Assembly: GCA_017307275.1 (NCBI GenBank)
Contig: JAFKFK010000018.1
Span: 124,001 to 188,000 of the forward strand
Length of the DNA: 64,000 nucleotides
Origin: Alphaproteobacteria bacterium
Lineage (GTDB): Bacteria; Pseudomonadota; Alphaproteobacteria; Reyranellales; Reyranellaceae
Direction of reading: 5' to 3'
This document shows positions 8,860 to 16,350 of the stretch, in pieces (the stretch's first letter is position 1; each line of letters opens with the position of its first letter). The position numbers and the translations under genes are program-made. The notes under the pieces were generated by a model. That model saw only the letters and a program-made list of their open reading frames with translations, did not search any database and was not told the origin of the DNA.

Positions 8860-9413
8860 GAAACCTTCTCGGGGAAGCGAGCCGCGCCCTCTTCCAACGC
8901 GACGCCGGTCGCGTTCAGGAAGAAGGCTGCCATGTGGTAGTAGCCAATGGTCAGGATCAGCTCGACAAGCTGCTCCTCCGGCCAGGCAGCAGCCAGCTCC
9001 TTCCAGAGCATATCCGAGACCGTCGACGTGTCATGCAGCTCGTCGACGGTGCGGAGCACGAGTTGCTCGCGTGCCGTCCATACGGGATCGTTCCATTTGC
9101 CCTCGCGAGTCGCGGTGACCTGCGCATCGGTGAGATTGCAGCTCTCCTGGTAGAGCCGCACATGCATGCCCCACTCGTATTCCGAACGGGTGCGTGCGCC
9201 GGTGCGCATGATGGCGATCTCGCGCTCTCGTGCCGGCAGCTTGCCGCGGAAGAGCAGCGTCCCGCCCATCGCCTGGAAGCGCATCAGGAACTTTGGCGAA
9301 TGTGCCAATGCTTGCATGAGGTGCCGTGGCGCCGGCCCATCGAAACGCATGCCCTCCATCAACTTCTCGATCTCGGGTTCGTAGGGCCGCGGACGTGATG
9401 GCAGACGGGACAT
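8856..9413 (-). CDS. Carboxymuconolactone decarboxylase-family (CMD/AhpD-fold) protein
   Basis: A 185-residue protein of the CMD family. It holds the family core REREIAIMRTGARTRSEYEWGMH and later EEQLVELILTIGYYHMAAFFLNATGV. The CxxC redox pair of AhpD is absent (the position reads EYEW), so it is not a peroxidase partner of that type; many such proteins act on lactones or have unknown roles in catabolic clusters. I chose the ATG with AGGAG seven bases upstream; a longer frame begins at 9467. It is transcribed away from the LacI regulator and has a LacI-type palindrome just upstream of its Shine-Dalgarno, so it is probably under that regulator's control. Confidence 0.85.
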   Translation of the reverse strand: MSRLPSRPRPYEPEIEKLMEGMRFDGPAPRHLMQALAHSPKFLMRFQAMGGTLLFRGKLPAREREIAIMRTGARTRSEYEWGMHVRLYQESCNLTDAQVTATREGKWNDPVWTAREQLVLRTVDELHDTSTVSDMLWKELAAAWPEEQLVELILTIGYYHMAAFFLNATGVALEEGAARFPEKVS

Positions 9414-9422
9414 TTGCTCTCC

Positions 9423-9434
9423 TGAAACGTTTCC
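9423..9434. promoter_or_regulatory. LacI-family operator-like palindrome (site 1)
   Basis: The sequence TGAAACGTTTCC contains the perfect palindrome GAAACGTTTC with a central CG, the form typical of LacI/GalR-family operators. It lies 10 bases upstream of the CMD gene start on the minus strand, close to its Shine-Dalgarno, in the 90-base gap shared with the divergent lacI-type gene. The related site 2 lies 66 bases away, which would allow looping. The assignment to this regulator is inference from position and form. Confidence 0.6.
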
Positions 9435-9488
9435 AATTCTTCTTGCCAATTCGGATATCCAGGTCAATATTCAAAGAAATATTGGGTA

Positions 9489-9501
9489 GGAAATCGTTTC
9501 C
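9489..9501. promoter_or_regulatory. LacI-family operator-like palindrome (site 2), over the regulator's ribosome binding region
   Basis: GGAAATCGTTTCC has five-base inverted arms (GGAAA/TTTCC) around TCG and ends two bases before the ATG of the LacI-type gene. A repressor bound here would block transcription of, or sit in the leader of, its own gene, suggesting tight autoregulation of the lacI-bug-voc-sdr operon. The arms match site 1. Confidence 0.55.
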
Positions 9502-9503
9502 AA

Positions 9504-10538
9504 ATGGGTCGAATCACGATCCGCGACGTTGCACAGGCGGCCGGGGTTTCCCTGGGTTCGGCCTCGCGGGCACTGAACGGCGGCAAGCATGTCAGCGCGC
9601 GCATTGCGCGCGACGTGGCGGCGGCCGCCAAGCAGCTCGGCTACGAGCCCGACTTCCTCGCCCGCAGCCTGCGTACGCGCTCCAGCGGCATGATCGGCTG
9701 CCTGGTATCGGACGTCGCCAACCCTCTCTACGCCGGCACCGTCCAGGCGGCAGAAGCGCGGCTGCGCGACGCCGGCTATCTGCTGGTCATCGCCAATACC
9801 GCCAACGAACCGGCACGCGAGCGGGCCGCCGCGGCAGAATTCCGGGGCCGCCGCCTCGACGGCGTGCTCGTCGCTCCCGGCAGTGACGCCAACAACGAAA
9901 CCTGGCGTGGCCTCGTCGCCGGCGGTTCTCCCGTCGTCATCCTCGACCGCGACGCGCCGGATGGGGATGGCGACGATTCTCCCTGGCCTGCCGTGCTGGT
10001 CGACCACCGCGGCGGCGCACAGGCTGCGACCCGCTATCTGATCGGTCTCGGTCATCGCCGCATTGCGCTGCTCACCCCCGGCGCGCGCATGCGGCCGGGC
10101 CGCGAGCGCATCGCGGGCTTTCAGGCAGCGTTCACCGAGGCCGGTCTCGATCCCGCGGGAGCGATCGTCTCGACGCAGGAATCGTCGATGGATTTTGCGC
10201 ACGGCGATGCGTTGGCGCTGCTGGGCGGGTCCAACCGGCCAACAGCATTGATCGCGCTCGGCACGCGCATTCTGGCCGGTGCGCTTCGGGCCGCGCGCGA
10301 CCTCAACCTCTCCCTGCCAAACGATCTATCCGTTCTGTCGGTCGGCGATACCGATCTTGCAGCGGTTCACGCGCCAGCCATCACGGCGTTGCGCTGGAGC
10401 CTGGAAGACGTCGGCCGCGCCGCTGCCGAGCTGCTGCTGCAACGCTTGCGTGGCGACGGAGCCGGAGCCGCAACACGCGCCCTGCTGCCTGTCGATCTCG
10501 TGCTGCGCGAGTCCTGCGCCGCACCTGCCAAAACCTGA
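9504..10538 (+). CDS. LacI-family transcriptional regulator
   Basis: A 344-residue regulator. Residues 2-55 are the LacI-type helix-turn-helix and hinge (ITIRDVAQAAGVSLGSASRAL, then HVSARIARDVAAAAKQLGYEP), followed by a periplasmic-binding-protein-like effector domain (SGMIGCLVSDVANPLYAG onward). It should bind a small catabolite and release two palindromes in the intergenic gap. It is the first gene of an operon with the Bug protein only 23 bases downstream. The effector is not recognisable; the downstream enzymes hint at a carboxylic acid or related carbon source. Confidence 0.92.
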   Translation: MGRITIRDVAQAAGVSLGSASRALNGGKHVSARIARDVAAAAKQLGYEPDFLARSLRTRSSGMIGCLVSDVANPLYAGTVQAAEARLRDAGYLLVIANTANEPARERAAAAEFRGRRLDGVLVAPGSDANNETWRGLVAGGSPVVILDRDAPDGDGDDSPWPAVLVDHRGGAQAATRYLIGLGHRRIALLTPGARMRPGRERIAGFQAAFTEAGLDPAGAIVSTQESSMDFAHGDALALLGGSNRPTALIALGTRILAGALRAARDLNLSLPNDLSVLSVGDTDLAAVHAPAITALRWSLEDVGRAAAELLLQRLRGDGAGAATRALLPVDLVLRESCAAPAKT

Positions 10539-10561
10539 AGGACATCGAGGGGAAGGAAACA

Positions 10562-11536
10562 ATGAAGATGCTTCGCAGAACGATGGCGTTTGCTCTGGCC
10601 GCAGGCTTTGCGGTACCGGCATTCGGCCAAGGCGCCGATGCCAACTGGCCGAGCGCCAAGCCCATCAAGATGATCGTCCCGTTTGCCGCGGGCGGCGGCA
10701 CGGACCTGGTGGCGCGCGCGCTCGCCGAGAAGCTCGGTGCTGCCCTCGGCCAGACGATCATCGTCGACAACAAGCCCGGCGCCTCGGGCGTCATTGCCAT
10801 GGAAGCCGCCGCCAAGTCGGCGCCCGACGGTTACACTTTGGTGCTGGGCTCTGCGAGCACCGTCGTCGTCAATCCCGCCGTGCTGCCCGACCTGCCCTAC
10901 GATCCGGTGAAAGACTTCGAGCACCTCGGTGATGTCGGCTCCGGCTCCGTCGTGCTGGTCGCCCATCCAGACTTTCCGGTCAAGGATCTGCGCGACGTGA
11001 TCGCACTGGCCAAGGCCAAGCCCGGCGAACTGAACTACGGCACCTGGGGCAATGGCTCGACCGGCCATATATGCGCCGAGATGGTGAGGGCAGCGACCGG
11101 CATCCAGATGACACATGTCCCCTACAAGGGCGCGGCACCTGTGTTGAACGACATTGCCGCCGGACACATCAAGCTCGGCTTCGCCGACGTACAGTCCGTC
11201 GTGCCGATGGCCAAGTCGGGCAAGGTCAAGGTGGTAGCCTCCTGCGCCCGTCGCTCGATCAACTTCCCGGATGTGCCGGGTTACGTGGAACAAGGCGTGC
11301 CGTTCGACTTCGTCTGGCGCTACGACTTGATGGCCCCGGCCAAGACCCCGCAGCCGATCGTCGATCGCCTGCATGCCGAACTGATGAAGGTCCTGGCCCT
11401 GCCCGACATCAAAGCGCGCTGGATCGAGTTCGGCATGACCCCGTCGACCATCAGCCCGGCCGAACTCAAGGCGCAGACCGGCCGAGACATCGAAATCCTG
11501 ACCAAACTGGCGCGCGATGCGGGGGTCCGTCCATGA
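10562..11536 (+). CDS. Bug/TctC-family tripartite tricarboxylate transporter binding protein
   Basis: A 324-residue periplasmic binding protein with a signal peptide (MKMLRRTMAFALAAGFAVPAFG). The mature protein begins with the Bug signature WPSAKPIKMIVPFAAGGGTD, then ALGQTIIVDNKPGASGVIAME, and later PYKGAAPVLNDIAAGHI. Bug proteins bind carboxylates and usually serve TctAB permeases, none of which lies in this window; many Bug genes are orphans. It follows the LacI regulator closely and overlaps the VOC gene by four bases (ATGA), so its ligand is probably the compound the operon degrades. Confidence 0.92.
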   Translation: MKMLRRTMAFALAAGFAVPAFGQGADANWPSAKPIKMIVPFAAGGGTDLVARALAEKLGAALGQTIIVDNKPGASGVIAMEAAAKSAPDGYTLVLGSASTVVVNPAVLPDLPYDPVKDFEHLGDVGSGSVVLVAHPDFPVKDLRDVIALAKAKPGELNYGTWGNGSTGHICAEMVRAATGIQMTHVPYKGAAPVLNDIAAGHIKLGFADVQSVVPMAKSGKVKVVASCARRSINFPDVPGYVEQGVPFDFVWRYDLMAPAKTPQPIVDRLHAELMKVLALPDIKARWIEFGMTPSTISPAELKAQTGRDIEILTKLARDAGVRP

Positions 11537-12054
11537 GCCGCCTGCTGGGCCCCGTCCGTCAGAACGGCTATATCGTTCACGACATCGAGAAGGCCATGAA
11601 ATACTGGTCGGAGACCATGGGCGTCGGCCCCTGGTACTATATCGACAAGCCGCCGGTCGAAGCCTTCGAATACAAGGGCCAGCCATCGCAGCCCGACATC
11701 TCGATTGCTCTCGCCAACTCCGGCCCGCTACAGATCGAGCTGATCCAGCAGCGCAACGACGCGCCGTCGATGTATCGCGACTTCCTGCAGGCGGGACACG
11801 AGGGCTTGCAGCATGTCGCCTACTGGACCACCGACTTCGACGGCACGCTCGCCAAGTGCCTCGACGCCGGCTGGCGCATCGGCCATCGCGGCCACATCGG
11901 CGCGCGCGGGCGCTTCCTCTACTTCGAAAGCACCGGCCATCCGGGAACGGTGATCGAGCTGTCCGAGATCTCGGGCAACAAGGGCAAGTTCTTCGAGAAG
12001 ATCGCCCGCGAAGCCGAGAACTGGGACGGCAGCAACCCGATCCGCAGGCTCTGA
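11533..12054 (+). CDS. VOC-superfamily (glyoxalase/methylmalonyl-CoA epimerase-like) protein
   Basis: A 173-residue protein with two beta-alpha-beta modules of the vicinal oxygen chelate fold: GPVRQNGYIVHDIEKAMKYW at the start with GVGPWYY, and EGLQHVAYWTTDFDGTLAKC in the second half, ending in FESTGHPGTVIELSEIS. The pattern is that of glyoxalase, epimerase and extradiol dioxygenase relatives that chelate a divalent metal. Translation is coupled to the Bug gene by an ATGA overlap. Its reaction is unknown; the context suggests isomerisation or ring/lactone chemistry on an imported carboxylate. Confidence 0.82.
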   Translation: MSRLLGPVRQNGYIVHDIEKAMKYWSETMGVGPWYYIDKPPVEAFEYKGQPSQPDISIALANSGPLQIELIQQRNDAPSMYRDFLQAGHEGLQHVAYWTTDFDGTLAKCLDAGWRIGHRGHIGARGRFLYFESTGHPGTVIELSEISGNKGKFFEKIAREAENWDGSNPIRRL

Positions 12055-12059
12055 TCGTC

Positions 12060-12818
12060 ATGTCCGATCCCTCCCCGTCCCGGTCGTTGTCCGGACAAGT
12101 GGCCGTCGTCACGGGCGCAGCGTCGGGCCTGGGGCTCGCCATCGCCGAACGGCTGACCGAGGAAGGTGTGCACGCGGCACTGTGGGATCGCGATCCCACA
12201 GGCCTCGGGCGTGCCAGGGAGAGGATCGGCGCCACGGCAGGCGCCGTCGTCGCAGACGTCACCGATGCGAAAGCCGTACGTGCGGCCTGGACCAAGACGA
12301 AGGAGTTGCTCGGCACACCTTCGATCCTGGTCAACAGTGCCGGTATCCTGGGCCCGAGCGCCGCCTTTGCCGACTATCCCGAAGAAGCGTGGCAGCGGGT
12401 GCTCGACGTCAATCTCAACGGCACCTTCCGCTGCTGCCAGGCCGCCGTGCCGGACATGGTGGCGGCAGGCTATGGCCGTATCGTCAACATTGCCTCGGTC
12501 GCCGGCAAGGACGGCAACCCGTACGTCGCAGGCTATGTCGCCTCGAAGGCAGCGGTAATCGGCCTCACGAAATCGATGGGCAAGGAACTCGCGACACGCG
12601 GCGTACTGGTCAACGCCATCGCGCCGTCGGCGTCCGAAACCGCGATCTTCGGTGAGCTCACCGACGCTTATCGTGCCCGCCTGATCGCCAACGTGCCGAT
12701 GAACCGCTTCGTGGCGCCGCGCGAGATCGCCGAGATGGCCTTGTGGCTCGCTTCGCCGGCCTGCAGCTTTTCGACCGGCGCCACCTTCGACATCTCCGGC
12801 GGCCGCGCGACCTTCTAG
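12060..12818 (+). CDS. Short-chain dehydrogenase/reductase
   Basis: A 252-residue classical SDR. The NAD(P)-binding TGAASGLG lies at residues 18-25, the NSAG motif near 96, a catalytic Ser in NIASVAG near 145, and YVASK (Tyr159, Lys163) completes the active site. It oxidises or reduces a secondary alcohol or keto group. It begins six bases after the VOC stop and is the last gene of the lacI-bug-voc-sdr operon. Substrate unknown. Confidence 0.9.
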   Translation: MSDPSPSRSLSGQVAVVTGAASGLGLAIAERLTEEGVHAALWDRDPTGLGRARERIGATAGAVVADVTDAKAVRAAWTKTKELLGTPSILVNSAGILGPSAAFADYPEEAWQRVLDVNLNGTFRCCQAAVPDMVAAGYGRIVNIASVAGKDGNPYVAGYVASKAAVIGLTKSMGKELATRGVLVNAIAPSASETAIFGELTDAYRARLIANVPMNRFVAPREIAEMALWLASPACSFSTGATFDISGGRATF

Positions 12819-12840
12819 GTCCTCATCGGAACGCGTGACA

Positions 12841-13425
12841 TCATCGCGAGCGCCGCATCTCGCGCACGACCTCGGCCACCTGCGCGGGCGAGGCACCCTT
12901 GATCCGTGCGTTCGGGCGCGTGCCGCCGAGGAATGCCACGATCAGGAGGATCTCGTCGGGACGCGGCGCGTCAGGGACGGAGACCGTCATCGTGTCCATG
13001 GCGTCGTAGTCCCACGCATCCTCGAGTCCACCGAAAAGAACGTCGATCTGCGTGCCGGGGCCACCGACCTTGCCGTTGCCCGGAATCAAGGCCGGTCCCC
13101 CGCCGGCGCCTTGGCGCATGGCAAGCCCAATGCGCACGTGGATCATGCTGGCACCATGCTCGAGGTCGCCGGCGGTGCCCACAATCACCGCCTTGCCGTA
13201 GCCGCGTGGTTTCAATGGCACGAGCGCCTCAAGAGCGCGCGCGGTAAGCACCTTCCCGGCCTCGACCGAAAGATCGACCAATCCGGTGAAGTCGTCGATC
13301 GACGCCTTGCCGGCATGTGGATTGCGCAGCACTCCGCACGCCGCGACGCGCTTGGATGGCGTCACCACATCGCGACCACCTTCGCTGTAGATGTCCTGGC
13401 AGACGACGGTAACTTGCCTAAACAT
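12841..13425 (-). CDS. AA_synth-family protein (amino acid synthesis protein, function unproven)
   Basis: A 194-residue protein resembling the Pfam family AA_synth: VVTPSKRVAACGVLRNPHAG near the N-terminus, YGKAVIVGTAGDLEHGASMIH in the middle, and GGPALIPGNGKVG. The family's name comes from indirect data and its reaction is not established. The ATG is preceded by GGAGG; a longer frame begins at 13458. It lies downstream of the XRE-cupin regulator gene on the same strand, and a near-perfect palindrome pair lies in the gap between them, so it is a likely target of that regulator. Confidence 0.75.
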   Translation of the reverse strand: MFRQVTVVCQDIYSEGGRDVVTPSKRVAACGVLRNPHAGKASIDDFTGLVDLSVEAGKVLTARALEALVPLKPRGYGKAVIVGTAGDLEHGASMIHVRIGLAMRQGAGGGPALIPGNGKVGGPGTQIDVLFGGLEDAWDYDAMDTMTVSVPDAPRPDEILLIVAFLGGTRPNARIKGASPAQVAEVVREMRRSR

Positions 13426-13460
13426 CGTTCCCTCCATCCCTGCGCCGCAAATTCTCATAC

Positions 13461-13489
13461 TAGAGAATATTCTCTATCTAGAGAATATT
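13461..13489. promoter_or_regulatory. Operator-like palindrome TAGAGAATATTCTCTA plus partial second copy
   Basis: Bases 13461-13476 form a perfect 16-base palindrome, TAGAGAATATTCTCTA, and 13479-13489 repeat its first 11 bases (TAGAGAATATT). The AT-rich element sits about 35 bases upstream of the AA_synth start, where a promoter is expected, and downstream of the XRE-cupin gene. It looks like a dimer-binding site with a second half-site. Assignment to the neighbouring XRE regulator is inference. Confidence 0.6.
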
Positions 13490-13532
13490 TGCACGAGTCA
13501 AGCGCATTGAGATCGGCGTTGAAGCCGTACCG

Positions 13533-14096
13533 TCAGCGCAGTCGCGTGCTGTCGATGACGATGAAATACTCGCAGACGGTGGCCGCGAGGTTCTCGAAGG
13601 TGTGATTCAGATCGCCACGAAACAATAGGAAGTCGCCAGTTTCGAGGACATGCTCGTCGCCATCGAGCGTGACCTTGAGACGCCCCTTGGTCACATAGAG
13701 ATGCTCTTCGACGCCCCGACGATGCGATGGGAACGGTCCCGTCTTTGCTTTGGGCGGCAGCCGGTTGAGGACGAAATCGATGCCACGTCCAAGGTACATC
13801 GGTGACAGGGAGCGGCGCTGGAACCCCGTCGCTTCCTCGACGAAGACCGGCTGCCTGTCCCGCGGAATACGAAGCACGGGCTCACTCGACCGCCCCCCGA
13901 CCAGCTGGGAAATGCTGAGGTTCAACGCTTCGGCCAACTTGCCGAGCACCGGCGTCGAGGCACCGCTATCGCCGCGCTCGATCTTCGAGATGGCGGCGCG
14001 GCTGACGCCGCTCTTGGCGGAGAGCTGTTCGAGGGTCAGGTTCTGTTCGAGGCGCCGCCGTTTCAGCGCCTCGGCGAATTTCGAGGGATTGGCCAC
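13533..14096 (-). CDS. XRE-family transcriptional regulator with C-terminal cupin domain
   Basis: A 187-residue regulator with an N-terminal Cro/C1-type helix-turn-helix (about residues 10-65, containing LTLEQLSAKSGVSRAAISKIERG) and a C-terminal cupin (about 110-180, with HRRGVEEHLYVTKGRLKVTLDGDEHVLETGDFL). HTH-cupin proteins usually sense a small metabolite, often an amino acid or polyamine derivative. The start is GTG with no strong Shine-Dalgarno visible. Its probable target is the AA_synth gene, whose upstream gap carries the TAGAGAATATTCTCTA palindrome. Confidence 0.9.
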   Translation of the reverse strand: MANPSKFAEALKRRRLEQNLTLEQLSAKSGVSRAAISKIERGDSGASTPVLGKLAEALNLSISQLVGGRSSEPVLRIPRDRQPVFVEEATGFQRRSLSPMYLGRGIDFVLNRLPPKAKTGPFPSHRRGVEEHLYVTKGRLKVTLDGDEHVLETGDFLLFRGDLNHTFENLAATVCEYFIVIDSTRLR

Positions 14097-14168
14097 AGTA
14101 GAGGAAACATCTCTGGCATCGATCTGCCTGACAAGCCCTCAGATCGTCGCCGCGCGCGCAGACTGAAT

Positions 14169-15023
14169 TCAGCAAGCCTTGCAGGAAAGCTTCGGTGCAG
14201 TCCTGCGGCCATCCTTGCGCGACCGCGCTTCGGCATGGCCGCAGACCGAGCAGCCGTCTATTTCGAAGTCTATCCAGTGAGTGGGCGCGCTGCAGGCCTC
14301 GCAGGGCAGCCCGCGGCGGGACTGGATGGAGCCAAAACCCGGCACCTTGCACTTGGGGCACAGCCGCTCCAGGCGCTTGGCGAGCTTCCACGACAATGCC
14401 CGCAGCACCTGCATACGCGTCGGATTGCGATGCGCGCGCATGTCGGCCAGCAGCACCGCAAGGCCATCCTCCGACCGACGGGCTTCGCGATCCATCGCCG
14501 CCAGCACCTCGGCTTCCGTTTCCAGGCCCTTGATCGGATGCTCCATGTCGCTGGAGCAAATCACGAACACGCCGTAACGCGGGAATCCCATGGCCTTGAG
14601 GACGCCCGGAACTGCCGGATCACCCGCGGGGAAGCGCTGCAGTCGCCAGTTCGTGCGATGCGTCGCCAGGGTCTCGACCAGGCGGAGACCGTGCTTGCGG
14701 TCGACGAAGGCCATGATCTCGACGCCGCAGGACGTCAACGGCACGCGCTCGATCGGCCCATAGCTGCCCTCGCTCGCCAGGGCGCAATCGACGTCCATGG
14801 TCTTGAAGACCATCTCGGCCTTGATGGCGCAGGTCTCGACCAGCGCGTCGGGCCGCGGCACCTCGCCCGAGAAAGTGCCCAGCTTGTCGGTATCGAGATC
14901 CGGCGCGACCATGACCTCCGCATCCAACACGCGCCGGAACGCGGGCGCAGCCGCCTGCTCCTTGGCGTGGATGGTAGCGAGGCCGACGCGCGCGCCGGCA
15001 TAAGGGTGAGCTACGACAGACAC
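14169..15023 (-). CDS. DUF6671-like protein with four CxxC zinc-binding pairs
   Basis: A 284-residue protein that I place tentatively in the DUF6671 group. The N-terminal two thirds (GARVGLATIHAKEQAAAPAF, TFSGEVPR, ALASEGSYGP) form an alpha/beta domain of unknown role. The C-terminal 65 residues hold four CxxC pairs at 222/225, 241/244, 258/261 and 281/284, enough for two zinc ribbons, the last pair ending exactly at the C-terminus. The start codon is GTG. It is monocistronic between the XRE regulator and the M20 gene. No enzymatic or regulatory role can be assigned. Confidence 0.65.
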   Translation of the reverse strand: MSVVAHPYAGARVGLATIHAKEQAAAPAFRRVLDAEVMVAPDLDTDKLGTFSGEVPRPDALVETCAIKAEMVFKTMDVDCALASEGSYGPIERVPLTSCGVEIMAFVDRKHGLRLVETLATHRTNWRLQRFPAGDPAVPGVLKAMGFPRYGVFVICSSDMEHPIKGLETEAEVLAAMDREARRSEDGLAVLLADMRAHRNPTRMQVLRALSWKLAKRLERLCPKCKVPGFGSIQSRRGLPCEACSAPTHWIDFEIDGCSVCGHAEARSRKDGRRTAPKLSCKAC

Positions 15024-15048
15024 AACAGAGCCAGTTGAACGCTACACT

Positions 15049-16242
15049 TTACTCCGCAGCTTGCGGCAGGGCTTCACGGCCGAGCTGCTGCTCGACGAGG
15101 GTCGCCCAGTAAGACGCGCCGATGGGCAGGATCTCGTCGTTGAAGTCGTAACCCGGATTGTGAACCATGCAGCTGCCGACACCGTCACCGTTGCCGATCC
15201 AGATGTAGCAGCCCGGCTTCTTGAGAAGCATCCAGGCAAAATCCTCGCTGCCCATGGCGGGCGTCGGGTTGCGGTTCACGTTCTCGAGGCCGACCAGCGC
15301 CGAGGCGGCCTTGGCGGCAAATTCGGTCTCCTGCTCGCTGTTCACGGTCGCCGGGTAGCGCCGCTCGTAGCGCCACTTGGTGACTTCTGCACCGAAGCCC
15401 GCGGCGACGTTGCGCGCGATCTTCTCGATATGCTTCTCGATCATGTCCTGCACCGGCTTCTTGAAGGTGCGGACCGTGCCCCGCAGCACACATTCCTGCG
15501 GGATGACGTTCCAGGTATCGCCGGCATGGATCTGTGTCGTCGAGACAACAGCGGTGTCCATCGGATCGACGTTGCGCGCCACGATCGACTGCAGCGCCGT
15601 CACGATGTGCGAGCCGACCACGACGGGGTCGATGCCGTGATGCGGCATGGCGCCGTGCGCGCCAACGCCCTTCACCACCACTTCGAAGATATCGTACGCC
15701 GCCATCATCGGCCCGGGACGGACGGCGAAGCGGCCGACCGGGATGCCCGGGATATTGTGCATGCCGTAGACGCCCTCGACCGGGAACTTGTCGAACAGCC
15801 CCTCCTCGACCATGACGCGGCCGCCGCCCTCGTTCTCCTCGGCCGGCTGGAAGATGAAATAGACCGTGCCGTCGAAGTTCTTGGTCTCGGCGAGATACTT
15901 GGCCGCGCCCAGTAGCATGACCGTGTGACCGTCATGGCCGCAGGCGTGCATCTTGCCCGGGATCGTCGACTTGTGATCGAACTCGTTGGTCTCGTGGACG
16001 TCGAGCGCATCCATGTCGGCGCGCAGCCCGATCGCCCGCTTGGAATTGCCGGCGCGCAGCACGCCGACCACACCGGTCTTGGCCAGGCCGCGGTGCACTT
16101 CGAGGCCGAACGACTTCAGCTTCTCGGCAACGACGTCGGCCGTCCGCACTTCCTCGAAAGCCGTCTCGGGGTGGCTATGGATATCGTGGCGCCACGCCGT
16201 CATGTCCTTGTGGAACGAGGCAATGCGGTTGATGACCGGCAT
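15049..16242 (-). CDS. M20-family amidohydrolase (hippurate hydrolase/N-acyl amino acid deacylase type)
   Basis: A 397-residue M20D peptidase-family enzyme. The metal-site motifs are visible: MHACGHDGHTVMLLGAA (Cys and His ligands near residue 100), the Glu pair in PAEENEGGGRVMVEEGLFD near 135, and MHNIPG near 160. Related enzymes deacylate N-acyl amino acids such as hippurate, or IAA conjugates. It lies downstream of the second peptide ABC operon on the same strand, 108 bases from the OppF-type ATPase, and probably processes the imported substrate. Confidence 0.9.
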   Translation of the reverse strand: MPVINRIASFHKDMTAWRHDIHSHPETAFEEVRTADVVAEKLKSFGLEVHRGLAKTGVVGVLRAGNSKRAIGLRADMDALDVHETNEFDHKSTIPGKMHACGHDGHTVMLLGAAKYLAETKNFDGTVYFIFQPAEENEGGGRVMVEEGLFDKFPVEGVYGMHNIPGIPVGRFAVRPGPMMAAYDIFEVVVKGVGAHGAMPHHGIDPVVVGSHIVTALQSIVARNVDPMDTAVVSTTQIHAGDTWNVIPQECVLRGTVRTFKKPVQDMIEKHIEKIARNVAAGFGAEVTKWRYERRYPATVNSEQETEFAAKAASALVGLENVNRNPTPAMGSEDFAWMLLKKPGCYIWIGNGDGVGSCMVHNPGYDFNDEILPIGASYWATLVEQQLGREALPQAAE

Positions 16243-16350
16243 TTAGAATCTCCGAAATGAGTTAGGTCGGATCGTAAGCCCGCGCAGCAGGGGGTCAAGC
16301 TTCCTCGGCATGCGCCGATGCACACCCTGTCGTGCAAGAAGACAGAAAGG

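Noticed and set aside
10367-12334. 655-codon minus-strand frame opposite Bug, VOC and SDR genes
   Set aside because: Spans several real genes and overlaps the regulator; Arg/Ser-rich translation typical of a shadow.
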